A stretch of 64,000 nucleotides of DNA from Serratia rhizosphaerae. GTDB taxonomy: Bacteria > Pseudomonadota > Gammaproteobacteria > Enterobacterales > Enterobacteriaceae. Position 1 is the stretch's first letter, and every line of letters begins with the position of its first letter. The notes beneath the pieces are model-generated. The model worked only from the letters and a program-made list of their open reading frames with translations. It was not told the DNA's origin and ran no database searches. The position numbers and the translations under genes were made by a program. The stretch is taken from positions 4,340,001-4,404,000 of the forward strand of contig NZ_CP041764.1 of the NCBI RefSeq assembly GCF_009817885.1, given 5' to 3'. Below are positions 25,476-34,717 of the stretch, piece by piece.

Positions 25476-25527
25476 AGCGTCATGCCAGTGCCACCGCCAC
25501 CGCCACCGCTGTGTGGTGGAAAGTAAA

Positions 25528-25558
25528 GTCAGGCTGCACGGCAAGCATGCAGCCTGAC
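25528..25558 (-). terminator. pth terminator
   Basis: The stem GTCAGGCTGCA/TGCAGCCTGAC has a 9-base loop and, on the minus strand, is followed by TTTACTTT, 10 bp after the pth stop. Confidence 0.75.
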
Positions 25559-25567
25559 GGCTAAGGA

Positions 25568-26158
25568 TCAACTGCCGGCTTTAAACGCGTGCAGGCGGTT
25601 CATGGCCTTAGTCATACCGTCTTTTAACAGCACTTCGGTGCAGCGCAGCGATTCATCGATGGCGTCATCGATCAGGCTCTGTTCACTGGCCGGCGGTTTG
25701 CCCAGTACGAATCCCACCACCTTGTTGCGATCTCCCGGATGGCCGATGCCAATCCTGAGACGATAAAAGTTCGGGTTGTTCGCCATCTTGCTCTGAATAT
25801 CTTTTAAGCCGTTATGGCCGCCGTTGCTGCCGCCCAGTTTTAACTTGGCGACACCCGGCGGTAAATCAAGCTCATCATGAGCGACCAGGATTTCATCTGG
25901 CTGAATGCGATAGAACGACGCCATGGCCGCCACGGCCTTGCCGCTCAAATTCATAAACGTGGTTGGCACCAGCAGCCGGACGTCGTTTCCGGCCAGGTTC
26001 AGGCGTGCGGTATAGCCGAAGAATTTGCCTTCTTCTTTCAACGCCTGGTTATGGCGTTGCGCCAGTTGATCTACGTACCAGGCGCCTGCATTGTGGCGCG
26101 TTTGCGCATATTCGGCGCCGGGGTTGGCCAGGCCGACAATCAATTTGATACTGCTCAC
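25568..26158 (-). CDS. pth: Peptidyl-tRNA hydrolase Pth
   Basis: 196 residues from a GTG at 26158 (SSIKLIVGLANPG). Upstream in-frame TTG and GTG codons (26179, 26170) exist, but no start has a strong ribosome site; this one matches E. coli Pth (194 residues) best. It contains the catalytic His in NPGAEYAQTRHNAGAW, the tRNA-binding Asn in TTFMNLSGKAV, and HDELDLPPGVAKLKLGGSNGGHNGLKDI. It releases peptidyl-tRNAs that drop off the ribosome and is essential. Confidence 0.95.
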   Translation of the reverse strand: MSSIKLIVGLANPGAEYAQTRHNAGAWYVDQLAQRHNQALKEEGKFFGYTARLNLAGNDVRLLVPTTFMNLSGKAVAAMASFYRIQPDEILVAHDELDLPPGVAKLKLGGSNGGHNGLKDIQSKMANNPNFYRLRIGIGHPGDRNKVVGFVLGKPPASEQSLIDDAIDESLRCTEVLLKDGMTKAMNRLHAFKAGS

Positions 26159-26423
26159 GGAGAGATTCACTATGCTCAAAATAATGGAAAGGGCATTAGT
26201 CTACCTTTCGTTGCGTCGAATGACAAAATACGTCGTGTTCGGTAATAAACGACAGTCCTTTACTTTGAAAAGTGAATAATGCACATGGGTTATAGTTCAA
26301 GTTTATAGCTAGTTGCTGCTTCTAAAGTAAAGATTTGTCAGTGTTAATTGCACATCTGTGATCGCTAACGCAATACCCTTGCCCCGGGAGTGTCTATAAT
26401 TAATTCATCAAAGGGAGTTAACA

Positions 26424-26465
26424 ATGACTTATTCATCCCGCTGGCATTTAGCGCTATGGAGGTGA
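26424..26465 (+). CDS. 13-codon leader ORF upstream of ychH
   Basis: An ATG at 26424 has AAGGGAG 6 bases upstream and reads 13 codons (MTYSSRWHLALWR) to TGA at 26463-26465. The last codons, TGG AGG TGA, form the ribosome site GGAGGTGA of ychH, whose ATG follows 3 bases later. Ribosomes on the leader must therefore cover or expose the ychH site, which suggests translational coupling or control. No family is known to me. Confidence 0.55.
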   Translation: MTYSSRWHLALWR

Positions 26466-26468
26466 CAT

Positions 26469-26747
26469 ATGAAACGTAAAAACGCGGATGTGATGGGTAA
26501 CGCTCTGATGGGGCTTGGGCTGTTGGTGATGATTGGCGGCGTTGGCTATTCCATTGTCGCCGAGGTCTCTCAGTTCAATTTACCGCAGTTTTTCTCCCAC
26601 GGAGCGATATTCAGTATCTTTATCGGCGCCTTGCTGTGGCTGGCTGGCGCGCGTATCGGCGGACGTGAACAGGTTGCGGATCGTTATTGGTGGGTAAAAC
26701 ATTTTGATAAGCGTTGCCGCAATAGTCATCATCGTTCATCGCATTAG
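26469..26747 (+). CDS. ychH: Stress-induced inner membrane protein YchH
   Basis: 92 residues with two membrane segments (about 10-30 and 45-63) separated by FNLPQFFSHG, and a basic C-terminal tail. It matches YchH in sequence and in position between pth and prs. In E. coli it is induced by peroxide, cadmium and acid stress. Its ribosome site GGAGGTGACAT overlaps the stop of the short leader ORF. Confidence 0.9.
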   Translation: MKRKNADVMGNALMGLGLLVMIGGVGYSIVAEVSQFNLPQFFSHGAIFSIFIGALLWLAGARIGGREQVADRYWWVKHFDKRCRNSHHRSSH

Positions 26748-26825
26748 TCATTACGTCAGGGAGACAGAGGGGCACAGGTATTGTGACGCGTAACCAGGTT
26801 TAACGCTATGACCGCTTTAAAATAG

Positions 26826-26861
26826 AAAACCCGTTGTTGCCGAGGCGCCAACGGGTTTTTC
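26826..26861. terminator. Bidirectional terminator between ychH and prs
   Basis: The stem AAACCCGTTG/CAACGGGTTT has a 12-base loop and T runs on both sides. It lies between the convergent genes. Confidence 0.9.
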
Positions 26862-26918
26862 TTTTACTGCGTCTGACCATGTTCAACGGCGGCGCGGAAT
26901 GCCCGCGCCGACGGAGAA

Positions 26919-27866
26919 TTAATGTTCGAACATCGCAGAGATTGACTCTTCATTGCTGATACGGCGGATAGCTTCAGCCATCATGCCGGACAGGGTCAGA
27001 GTACGTACGTTTTTCAGCGCCTTGATTTCTGGTGACAGCGGGATGGTGTCGCAGACGATCACTTCATCAATCACGGAGTTCTTGATGTTGTCTACGGCGT
27101 TGCCGGAGAAGATCGGGTGCGTCGCGTAGGCGAATACGCGCTTGGCGCCACGCTCTTTCAACGCTTCAGCCGCTTTACACAAGGTGCCGCCGGTATCGAT
27201 CATGTCATCGACCAGGATGCAGTCGCGGCCGGCAACGTCACCGATGATATGCATCACCTGAGAAACGTTGGCGCGTGGGCGACGTTTATCAATAATGGCC
27301 ATATCGGTATCGTTGAGCAGCTTGGCGATCGCACGGGCGCGAACAACGCCGCCGATATCCGGAGACACGACGATCGGGTTTTCCAGGTTCTGTTGCAGCA
27401 TATCTTCAAGCAGAATCGGGCTGCCGAACACGTTATCAACCGGCACGTCGAAGAAGCCTTGGATCTGTTCAGCATGCAAATCCACGGTCAGCACGCGGTC
27501 AACCCCGACGCTGGACAGGAAGTCAGCAACCACTTTAGCGGTGATTGGCACGCGCGCGGAGCGAACGCGACGATCCTGACGGGCATAGCCGAAGTAGGGG
27601 ATAACGGCGGTGATGCGGCCTGCAGAAGCGCGCCGCAGGGCATCGACCATGACAACCAGTTCCATCAGGTTGTCATTGGTGGGAGCGCAGGTGGACTGGA
27701 TGATGAAAATATCACCACCGCGTACATTTTCGTTGATTTGCACGCTCACTTCGCCGTCGCTAAAACGACCTACAGCGGCGTCACCAAGGCTGGTGTACAA
27801 ACGGTTGGCAATACGTTGTGCTAGTTCCGGGGTGGCGTTACCAGCAAAAAGCTTCATATCAGGCAC
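26919..27866 (-). CDS. prs: Ribose-phosphate pyrophosphokinase Prs
   Basis: 315 residues from a GTG start at 27866 with GAGG 8 bases upstream, as in E. coli. It contains FGYARQDRR (ATP site), VLTVDLHAEQIQGFF, the flexible loop region KRRPRANV and the PRPP-binding loop CILVDDMIDTGGTL. It makes PRPP from ribose-5-phosphate and ATP for nucleotide, His, Trp and NAD synthesis. A GC-rich hairpin at about 27992-28029 separates it from ispE upstream. Confidence 0.97.
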   Translation of the reverse strand: MPDMKLFAGNATPELAQRIANRLYTSLGDAAVGRFSDGEVSVQINENVRGGDIFIIQSTCAPTNDNLMELVVMVDALRRASAGRITAVIPYFGYARQDRRVRSARVPITAKVVADFLSSVGVDRVLTVDLHAEQIQGFFDVPVDNVFGSPILLEDMLQQNLENPIVVSPDIGGVVRARAIAKLLNDTDMAIIDKRRPRANVSQVMHIIGDVAGRDCILVDDMIDTGGTLCKAAEALKERGAKRVFAYATHPIFSGNAVDNIKNSVIDEVIVCDTIPLSPEIKALKNVRTLTLSGMMAEAIRRISNEESISAMFEH

Positions 27867-28046
27867 GAGAAGAACCTCAGGCTTGCGTCCAGAGAAGATG
27901 CTATTGACAGTCGGCCAGCATCAAGGGGCTGTTGAACATGGCTGACGCAATAGACATACGGGTATGTAAAACTTATGAGGCGTAGTAGCGCAGGGATACA
28001 GGGCCGAATAAAACGGGCCCTGCGCAACGAAACGTCGAGCTACGAC

Positions 28047-28907
28047 TCAAATTTGCCCGGAACGGGTACGATGTAGTGGTGAAATGTTAACGCCACGCGC
28101 TACAAAACCACGCAACCACGCCGGGGCTTGATTTAACACCTGGCGGGCTTCGGACTCGGTGTTGAACTCTGCAAACACACAAGCACCTGTGCCGGTCAGG
28201 CGTGACGGCGCGTATTGTAACAGCCAAGAAAGAAGCTGTTCAACCTCGCGAAAACGTTTTCTTGCGATCGGTTCGCAATCATTGGCGTACGGTAATTGCA
28301 ACAGTTCATTTAACGGGCGCACCGGCGTATCCCTTTTCAGTTCGGCATCGCCGAAAATCAGCGGCGTGGGAATACTGACGCCGGGGTGGGCGACCAGGTA
28401 CCATTTCTCCTGCGGATCGGCGGGCTGCAGCCGTTCGCCGATGCCCTCGGCGAACGCGGCGTGGCCGCGTACGAACACCGGCACGTCAGCGCCGAGGCTC
28501 AGCCCCAGCTCGGCCAGCCGTTCGTCGCTGAGGCCACACTGCCACAGGCTGTTCAGCGCCACCAACACCGTCGCCGCGTTTGATGAACCGCCGCCCAGGC
28601 CGCCGCCCATCGGCAGCACTTTCTCTATCCGGATGTCGGCGCCGCGCGGCGGGGTGACGATCTGCCGTTCATCACAGTAACGCTGCAGCAGGCGCGCGGC
28701 GCGTACAATCAGGTTATGCTCATCCTCGACGCCGTCAACCGGTGTCAGCAGGCGTATTTTTTCATCCTGACGCGGAGTGATGGCCAGCGTGTCGCCGTAA
28801 TCAAGGAATTGAAACAGCGTCTGCAGCTGATGGTAGCCGTCTGTGCGACGGCCGGTGATATATAAAAACAGGTTTAACTTTGCCGGCGAGGGCCACTGCT
28901 GAATCAT
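28047..28907 (-). CDS. ispE: 4-diphosphocytidyl-2-C-methyl-D-erythritol kinase IspE
   Basis: 286 residues. GHMP kinase: WPSPAKLNLFLYITGRRTDGYHQLQTLFQFLDYGD at the N-terminus, the glycine-rich ATP loop LPMGGGLGGGSSNAAT and the C-terminal LTGTGACVFAEF. It phosphorylates CDP-methylerythritol in the MEP isoprenoid pathway. It overlaps lolB by 4 bp, so the two are translationally coupled. Confidence 0.96.
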   Translation of the reverse strand: MIQQWPSPAKLNLFLYITGRRTDGYHQLQTLFQFLDYGDTLAITPRQDEKIRLLTPVDGVEDEHNLIVRAARLLQRYCDERQIVTPPRGADIRIEKVLPMGGGLGGGSSNAATVLVALNSLWQCGLSDERLAELGLSLGADVPVFVRGHAAFAEGIGERLQPADPQEKWYLVAHPGVSIPTPLIFGDAELKRDTPVRPLNELLQLPYANDCEPIARKRFREVEQLLSWLLQYAPSRLTGTGACVFAEFNTESEARQVLNQAPAWLRGFVARGVNISPLHRTRSGQI

Positions 28908-29527
28908 TTGAGCGTCCAGTTATCCATTTTCAGCTTGATGCGTTGGTCGCCCTGCTGCAGCTCCAGACGGCTCGGCAGCTGAGGCTGAATATCGCTGTTA
29001 TAGTCCTGATAGCTGACTTTCCAGTTCAGGCCTTCCTGCTGGTAATTCAGTTTGCTCAGCCGGTAGCGGTCATCCAGGGTAAAGTCGGTGGCTTCCCCGG
29101 GCAGGCCGAGCATCCACTGGCGCAGATTGTTCATCGGAATCGCCATGCCGGTCATCTTACGGATCATCTCCTCGGCGTTATCGCTGACGTAGCGCTTGCC
29201 CTGGTTATCGGTCAGCTGCACCACGTTTTTCTGCACGTTCAGTTCCAGCTCGGTGCTGCCGAGCGGGTTGGTCAGCAGCAGGCGGTAGCGATCCGGTGAA
29301 TATTGCTGCCAGAAGAAGCGGGCGTAGACCTTTTTGCTGTCGGAGAGGTAGGCGAAAGCGCCGCGGGTCTGATACTGGTTCAGTTGCTGCACCGCCTGTT
29401 CATGGGCGCGCCATTCGGGAGACGTCGGGCTGGTGGCCGGGCCGGTCGGTCGGGTGGTGGTACAGGCTGCCAGCACCAGGCTGGCCAGCGGGATAAGGCG
29501 TAGCAAACTGACTTTGCGGATAGGCAT
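28904..29527 (-). CDS. lolB: Outer-membrane lipoprotein receptor LolB
   Basis: 207 residues. The signal peptide ends in the lipobox LAAC (Cys22), with Thr at +2 allowing outer-membrane sorting. The mature protein has the LolB fold: hydrophobic-pocket segments RGAFAYLSDSKKVYARFFWQQYSPDRYRLLLTNPLGSTELEL and MIRKMTGMAIPMNNLRQWMLG. It accepts lipoproteins from LolA and inserts them in the outer membrane. First gene of the lolB-ispE unit. Confidence 0.95.
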   Translation of the reverse strand: MPIRKVSLLRLIPLASLVLAACTTTRPTGPATSPTSPEWRAHEQAVQQLNQYQTRGAFAYLSDSKKVYARFFWQQYSPDRYRLLLTNPLGSTELELNVQKNVVQLTDNQGKRYVSDNAEEMIRKMTGMAIPMNNLRQWMLGLPGEATDFTLDDRYRLSKLNYQQEGLNWKVSYQDYNSDIQPQLPSRLELQQGDQRIKLKMDNWTLK

Positions 29528-29711
29528 AACGATTTTTTGTCCTTTTGTCCTGACGGGCTGACGTCACGTCACCCCCTTTTTTGCCACCACGCTAACGGCA
29601 CGGGCGCGCAGCGTCAATATTATGCTGCAGCGCGCCCGGCGTCAGGGCGGACGAATGTTCATAGTGTACGCGGAGATAGGCGGAAGGATGTAGCAAGAAG
29701 ATGAAAAATGC

Positions 29712-29761
29712 GGTTTTTTCTCAGAAAACGGGGCGCCGCGCCGGCAAGGCGGGCGCCCGTA
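29712..29761 (-). terminator. Porin gene terminator
   Basis: On the minus strand a GC-rich stem (GGGCGCC with GGCGCCC, starting 3 bp after the porin stop) is followed by GTTTTCTGAGAAAAAACC. It separates the porin from lolB. Confidence 0.65.
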
Positions 29762-29764
29762 CGA

Positions 29765-30916
29765 TCAGAAGTCGTAACGCAGACGTACGACGGTCATATC
29801 GCCAAGCTTGTCGGTGCTGGAGGTGAACACGTGCTCCACATCGGTACGGAAGCCGTAGTCGAACTGGAAGGTGATGCCCAGACCGTTATCGATGCGCTGA
29901 TAGTTGCGGCCGCTGACGTACTCCAGACGATCCCCCATCACGTAAGGGGTGACGGATTTCAGTGCATACTGACCGACCGGCGCGGTGTAGCCGGCGTAGT
30001 ATTCAATACCCCAGGCGTCGCCGGCGAAGTAATTGTGCACGTCGGTCTGCTTGGTGGTCAGGAAGTTATTGTACCAGCCGCCGCCGAAGCTGAAGGTCCA
30101 GTTGTCAGGTGTCCAGCTCAGTGCGGTGCCCAGAATGTTCTGGTCATAGGTTTTGCTGTCACCACCGGTCGGATCGCGCATTTCCGCACGGGTGTAGTTC
30201 CACGCGGTGCCCCAGGTCAGATCGCGGGTCAGATGGTAATCGACGCCCAGGGAGCCGCCGCCTTTACGCTTATAACGCAGGCCGTTGCCCGGCAGGTAGT
30301 CGCTGTCGCTGAACAGGTAAGAGGCGTAAACGTCGGCATCGCCAAAGGTCTGCTTGTATTTCAGCATCTTGCGGGAACGATAAGAACCGTCGTAGTCGCC
30401 GTTGATGCCGTTGCCCGGCGCCTGGGCCAGCATGTCGTAGTCCCAGATATCGGTTTTTGCGCCGACCACATCATAGTAAACGCTGTTTTGCTGGCCGAAG
30501 GTCAGCTGGCCCCAGGTTTTGCTCTTCAGTCCGGTGTACAGCATGCGGCGGCTGGTGTTATTGGCGCCGTCGGCGTAATGGTTGTCCCAGTCGAACAGCG
30601 CCGGGATGTTGACGCCCAGTTCGTAGTAGCTGATCCAGCTGATGTCATCGAACAGGTAGTAATCAGCGGCAAAGCGGAAGCGGGTGCCGCCATCGAAACC
30701 GTTGCGTTTGTAAGAGCCTTTATCGCCGTCGCCGGTCATCATATTGAACTGCGGGCGGATGCTGCCGCCGACGGTGAAGTTGAGGCGGCTCAGCGGATCG
30801 CCGGCCTGCGGATCCTGTTTCAGTAAGGTGATTTCCGCCTGTGCGGCAAAGGTGGTGCAGCCGGCGATCAGGCCAACGGCCACGCCGCGGGCTAAGCGGC
30901 TAATTTTATGTGCCAT
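29765..30916 (-). CDS. Outer-membrane porin
   Basis: 383 residues from the start at 30916 (MAHKISRLARG), with AGG 7 bases upstream; an ATG 6 bp earlier is possible. A Sec signal peptide (about 1-26, FAAQA cleavage) precedes a 16-strand-like barrel with alternating hydrophobic residues, many Tyr and Trp girdle residues, and the C-terminal VRLRYDF outer-membrane signature. It does not look like OmpF/OmpC; it is nearer substrate-specific porins. In E. coli lolB and hemA are direct neighbours, so the porin is an insertion here. The substrate is unknown. Confidence 0.85.
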   Translation of the reverse strand: MAHKISRLARGVAVGLIAGCTTFAAQAEITLLKQDPQAGDPLSRLNFTVGGSIRPQFNMMTGDGDKGSYKRNGFDGGTRFRFAADYYLFDDISWISYYELGVNIPALFDWDNHYADGANNTSRRMLYTGLKSKTWGQLTFGQQNSVYYDVVGAKTDIWDYDMLAQAPGNGINGDYDGSYRSRKMLKYKQTFGDADVYASYLFSDSDYLPGNGLRYKRKGGGSLGVDYHLTRDLTWGTAWNYTRAEMRDPTGGDSKTYDQNILGTALSWTPDNWTFSFGGGWYNNFLTTKQTDVHNYFAGDAWGIEYYAGYTAPVGQYALKSVTPYVMGDRLEYVSGRNYQRIDNGLGITFQFDYGFRTDVEHVFTSSTDKLGDMTVVRLRYDF

Positions 30917-31469
30917 ATCCATACCTGCTTTTTATATTTATACAATTTTTAATTCCGACGAATGGCTGCACCGATGCGCACACCACCCGCGGCGTCCTTT
31001 GTAATGCGTTATCACTTCGGGCGCCGATGTTATCGGGGCTGAACGGATAAACCGATATTATTCGCTATGTACGAATTTATACGGCGCGGAATTATGCGAA
31101 CAGGCGGACAGAAATTCAATAATAACAGTTGGGAAGGTTGCCGATGGTTATAATCATAACCAACTATTGATTAATCTCCGTGCAGGTTCGGCGCAGGGGC
31201 GCCATGGCGCGGCAAGTTTTATCTGGCCGGTAAAAAGCGCTAAACTACACATAACTCGCGATCGTTACCTGATTTAATCGGCCTGCGGCGTCGGTTCTTT
31301 AGTTTTGATCGTCATTATAAATTAATGGTTTGTTTTTAAGCGGTTGTTTGATGTGTGCCGACGATGGCAGCGATTGGGCGTAAGATGCGCTTGTTGCTTT
31401 TATTGATGCCGCGCATCAAGTAGAATGCCGTCAACGAAACCCGTACCAACAGAAGTATTACTTGAAGCA
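30917..31469. promoter_or_regulatory. Divergent control region, porin and hemA
   Basis: A 553-bp non-coding stretch. It holds an imperfect 18-bp palindrome at 31145-31162 (TGGTTATAATCATAACCA, mirror-symmetric except one central pair), a likely operator for one of the two genes. AT-rich patches near 31080-31180 and 31310-31340 may hold promoters. No small gene or RNA was recognised. Confidence 0.5.
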
Positions 31470-32732
31470 ATGACCCTGCTTGCCTTAGGCATTAACCACA
31501 AAACCGCACCGGTTGCTTTGCGGGAAAAAGTCACCTTTTCTCCAGAGAGCATTGACCAGGCGCTCAATAGTCTGCTCCAGCAGCCGCTGGTGCAGGGCGG
31601 AGTCGTGTTGTCCACCTGTAACCGCACCGAGCTGTATCTCAGCGTGGAGCAGCAGGAGCACATTCACGAGCAGCTGGTGGCCTGGCTGTGCGAGTATCAT
31701 CAGCTGAGCCCGGAAGAGGTGAAAAAGAGCCTGTACTGGCATCATGATAATGATGCGGTCAGCCACCTGATGCGCGTCGCCAGCGGTCTGGATTCATTGG
31801 TACTGGGCGAACCGCAGATCCTGGGACAGGTGAAAAAAGCCTTTGCAGAATCCCAGCGCGAGCAGTCGCTGTCCGGCGAGCTGGAACGCCTGTTCCAAAA
31901 ATCCTTCTCCGTCGCCAAACGCGTGCGTACCGAAACCGAGATCGGCGCCAGCGCCGTGTCCGTGGCGTTTGCCGCCTGTACGCTGGCGCGGCAGATTTTC
32001 GAATCGCTGGCGGATCTGAACGTGTTGTTGGTGGGCGCAGGGGAAACCATTGAACTGGTTGCGCGCCATCTGCGGGAACATCAGGTCAAGCACATGATCA
32101 TCGCCAACCGCACCCGCGAGCGGGCGCAACTGCTGGCGGATGAAGTCGGGGCCGAGGTGATTACGCTGCCGGAAATTGACGCGCGCCTGGCCGACGCCGA
32201 CATTATTATCAGTTCGACGGCCAGTCCTCTGCCGATCATCGGCAAAGGCATGGTCGAGCGGGCGCTGAAAGCGCGCCGCAATCAGCCGATGCTGCTGGTG
32301 GATATCGCCGTTCCGCGCGATATTGAACCGGAGGTCGGCAAGCTGGCGAACGCCTATCTGTACAGCGTCGACGACCTGCACGCGATTATCCAGAACAACC
32401 TGGCGCAGCGTAAGGCGGCGGCGGTGCAGGCGGAGTCCATTGTTCAGCAGGAAAGCATCAATTTTATGGCCTGGCTGCGCTCGCAGGGTGCGGTGGAAAC
32501 CATCCGCGACTACCGCTCGCAGGCCGATCAGATCCGCAGCGAAATGGAAGCCAAAGCGTTGGCCGCCATTGCGCAGGGGGCCAACGTGGAGCAGGTCATC
32601 CATAAATTGGCCCACAATCTGACCAACCGTCTTATTCATGCCCCTACCAAATCCCTTCAGCAGGCTGCCGGCGACGGCGATGTGGAGCGGTTACAAATAT
32701 TACGCGACAGCCTCGGGCTGGATCAGCACTAG
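31470..32732 (+). CDS. hemA: Glutamyl-tRNA reductase HemA
   Basis: 420 residues (418 in E. coli). The start at 31470 (MTLLALGINHKTAP) is chosen to match the family; an in-frame ATG at 31425 would add 15 residues. The active-site Cys is in LSTCNRTELY, the NADPH domain has LLVGAGETIELVARHL, and the C-terminal helices form the dimer domain. It makes glutamate-1-semialdehyde, the committed step of tetrapyrrole synthesis. The N-terminal MTLLALGINHK region is the known site of haem-controlled proteolysis in enteric HemA. First gene of the hemA-prfA-prmC-sirB2-sirB1-kdsA cluster. Confidence 0.96.
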   Translation: MTLLALGINHKTAPVALREKVTFSPESIDQALNSLLQQPLVQGGVVLSTCNRTELYLSVEQQEHIHEQLVAWLCEYHQLSPEEVKKSLYWHHDNDAVSHLMRVASGLDSLVLGEPQILGQVKKAFAESQREQSLSGELERLFQKSFSVAKRVRTETEIGASAVSVAFAACTLARQIFESLADLNVLLVGAGETIELVARHLREHQVKHMIIANRTRERAQLLADEVGAEVITLPEIDARLADADIIISSTASPLPIIGKGMVERALKARRNQPMLLVDIAVPRDIEPEVGKLANAYLYSVDDLHAIIQNNLAQRKAAAVQAESIVQQESINFMAWLRSQGAVETIRDYRSQADQIRSEMEAKALAAIAQGANVEQVIHKLAHNLTNRLIHAPTKSLQQAAGDGDVERLQILRDSLGLDQH

Positions 32733-32764
32733 TTTCTCTCTATTTACAGGGTTTAAAACCACGC

Positions 32765-33850
32765 ATGAAGCCTTCTATTGTTGCCAAACTGGAAGCGTTA
32801 CAAGAGCGCCATGAAGAAGTGCAGGCGCTGCTCGGTGATGCCGGCGTTATTGCCGATCAGGATCGGTTCCGGGCGCTGTCGCGCGAATACGCGCAGCTGA
32901 CCGATGTCAGCAACTGTTTCCTGCAGTGGCGCCAGGTGCAGGACGATCTTGCGACCGCTGAGATGATGCTGGAAGACCCGGAAATGCGCGAAATGGCGCA
33001 GGAAGAGATTCAACAGGCCAGAACGGTGACTGAGGATCTGGAGCAGCAGCTGCAGCTGTTGCTGCTGCCGAAAGACCCTGATGATGAACGCAGCTGTTTC
33101 CTCGAGGTACGCGCCGGCACCGGCGGCGACGAGGCGGCGCTGTTTGCCGGCGACCTGTTCCGTATGTACAGCCGTTATGCCGAAACGCGCCGCTGGCGGG
33201 TAGAGGTGATGAGCGCCAACGAAGGCGAGCACGGCGGCTATAAAGAAGTGATCGCCAAAGTCTCGGGCGAGGGCGTATACGGCCAACTGAAGTTTGAATC
33301 TGGCGGCCACCGCGTGCAGCGCGTGCCGGAAACCGAATCCCAGGGGCGCATTCACACCTCGGCCTGCACCGTCGCGGTGATGCCGGAGGTGCCGGAGGCT
33401 GAACTGCCGGATATCAACCCCGGCGACCTGAAGATTGACACCTTCCGCTCCTCCGGGGCCGGCGGTCAGCACGTTAACACCACCGATTCGGCGATCCGTA
33501 TTACCCACCTGCCGACCGGCATTGTGGTGGAATGCCAGGACGAACGTTCGCAGCATAAAAACAAGGCGAAAGCGATGTCGGTGCTGGGCGCGCGCATCCG
33601 CGCCGCCGAGGTGGCCAAGCGTCAGCAGGAGGAAGCGTCAACGCGTCGCAACCTGTTGGGCAGCGGCGACCGTTCCGACCGTAACCGCACCTATAATTTT
33701 CCGCAGGGCCGCGTGACCGATCACCGCATTAACCTGACGCTCTACCGCCTGGACGAGGTGATGGAAGGGAAGCTGGATATGCTGATCCAGCCTATCGTGC
33801 AGGAATATCAGGCGGACCAGCTGGCTGCGTTGTCCGCCGAGCAAGAGTAA
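32765..33850 (+). CDS. prfA: Peptide chain release factor 1
   Basis: 361 residues. The hydrolysis motif GGQ lies at 233-235 (SSGAGGQHVNTTDSAIR). The stop-codon recognition region reads VQRVPETESQGRIHTSA, where E. coli has VPATES. It recognises UAA and UAG. It follows hemA by 32 bp and its TAA overlaps the prmC ATG (TAATG). Confidence 0.97.
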   Translation: MKPSIVAKLEALQERHEEVQALLGDAGVIADQDRFRALSREYAQLTDVSNCFLQWRQVQDDLATAEMMLEDPEMREMAQEEIQQARTVTEDLEQQLQLLLLPKDPDDERSCFLEVRAGTGGDEAALFAGDLFRMYSRYAETRRWRVEVMSANEGEHGGYKEVIAKVSGEGVYGQLKFESGGHRVQRVPETESQGRIHTSACTVAVMPEVPEAELPDINPGDLKIDTFRSSGAGGQHVNTTDSAIRITHLPTGIVVECQDERSQHKNKAKAMSVLGARIRAAEVAKRQQEEASTRRNLLGSGDRSDRNRTYNFPQGRVTDHRINLTLYRLDEVMEGKLDMLIQPIVQEYQADQLAALSAEQE

Positions 33851-34692
33851 TGGATTATCAAGGCTGGTTGAAGGCGGCGGCGGCCCGGCTGACGGAAAGC
33901 GACAGCGCCCGGCGGGACGCGGAAATTCTGCTGGGTTTTGTCACCGGGCGCGCCAGAACCTACTTACTGGCGTTTGGCGAGCGCAGCCTAACCCCGCAGG
34001 AAAGCGCGCAGCTGGAGGCGTTGCTGACGCGCCGGGCGCGCGGCGAGCCGATTGCCTATCTGGTGGGCGAGCGTGAATTCTGGTCGCTGCCGCTGTCTGT
34101 TTCCCCCGCAACCCTGATCCCACGGCCGGACACCGAGTGTCTGGTTGAGCAGGCGTTAGCGCGTCTGCCTGCCGGCGGCTGCGCCATTCTCGATCTGGGC
34201 ACCGGCACCGGCGCCATTGCGTTGGCGCTGGCCAGCGAGCGGCCCGATTGCACGGTAACCGGCGTTGATTTCCAGCCTGAAGCAGTGGCGCTGGCGCACC
34301 ATAACGCGCAAAAACTGGCGATTGCCAATGCGCAGTTCATTCAGGGAAGTTGGTTTGCGCCGCTGCGCGGACAGCGCTTTCAGCTGATAGCCAGTAACCC
34401 GCCCTATATTGACGCCGCCGATCCACACCTGTCGCAAGGGGATGTCCGCTTTGAGCCGGACAGCGCGCTGGTGGCGGAGGACCACGGTCTGGCAGATTTG
34501 CGCGCCATCATACGGCAGGCGCCGCAGCACCTTGAGCCGCAAGGCTGGCTGCTGCTGGAGCACGGCTGGCAACAGGCGGCCAGGGTGCGGGAACTGCTGG
34601 CCGACGCAGGCTTTAGCGCCGTGGAGAGTTGCCGCGACTATGGCGGCAATGAACGCGTAACGCTGGGGCAGTACCTGCCGGCTCAAGAATAA
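33850..34692 (+). CDS. prmC: Release factor glutamine methyltransferase PrmC (HemK)
   Basis: 280 residues. An N-terminal helical domain that recognises the release factor precedes the SAM-dependent methyltransferase domain with DLGTGTGAIALALASERPD and the catalytic SNPPYIDA. It N5-methylates the Gln of the GGQ motif in RF1 and RF2. The start overlaps the prfA stop by 1 base, so translation is coupled. Confidence 0.96.
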   Translation: MDYQGWLKAAAARLTESDSARRDAEILLGFVTGRARTYLLAFGERSLTPQESAQLEALLTRRARGEPIAYLVGEREFWSLPLSVSPATLIPRPDTECLVEQALARLPAGGCAILDLGTGTGAIALALASERPDCTVTGVDFQPEAVALAHHNAQKLAIANAQFIQGSWFAPLRGQRFQLIASNPPYIDAADPHLSQGDVRFEPDSALVAEDHGLADLRAIIRQAPQHLEPQGWLLLEHGWQQAARVRELLADAGFSAVESCRDYGGNERVTLGQYLPAQE

Positions 34693-34717
34693 TCACTGGA
34701 AAACAAAGGGAACGATT

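Noticed and set aside
29708..30826. A 372-codon frame on the plus strand opposite the porin
   Set aside because: Shadow frame; the porin has a signal peptide and a C-terminal barrel signature.
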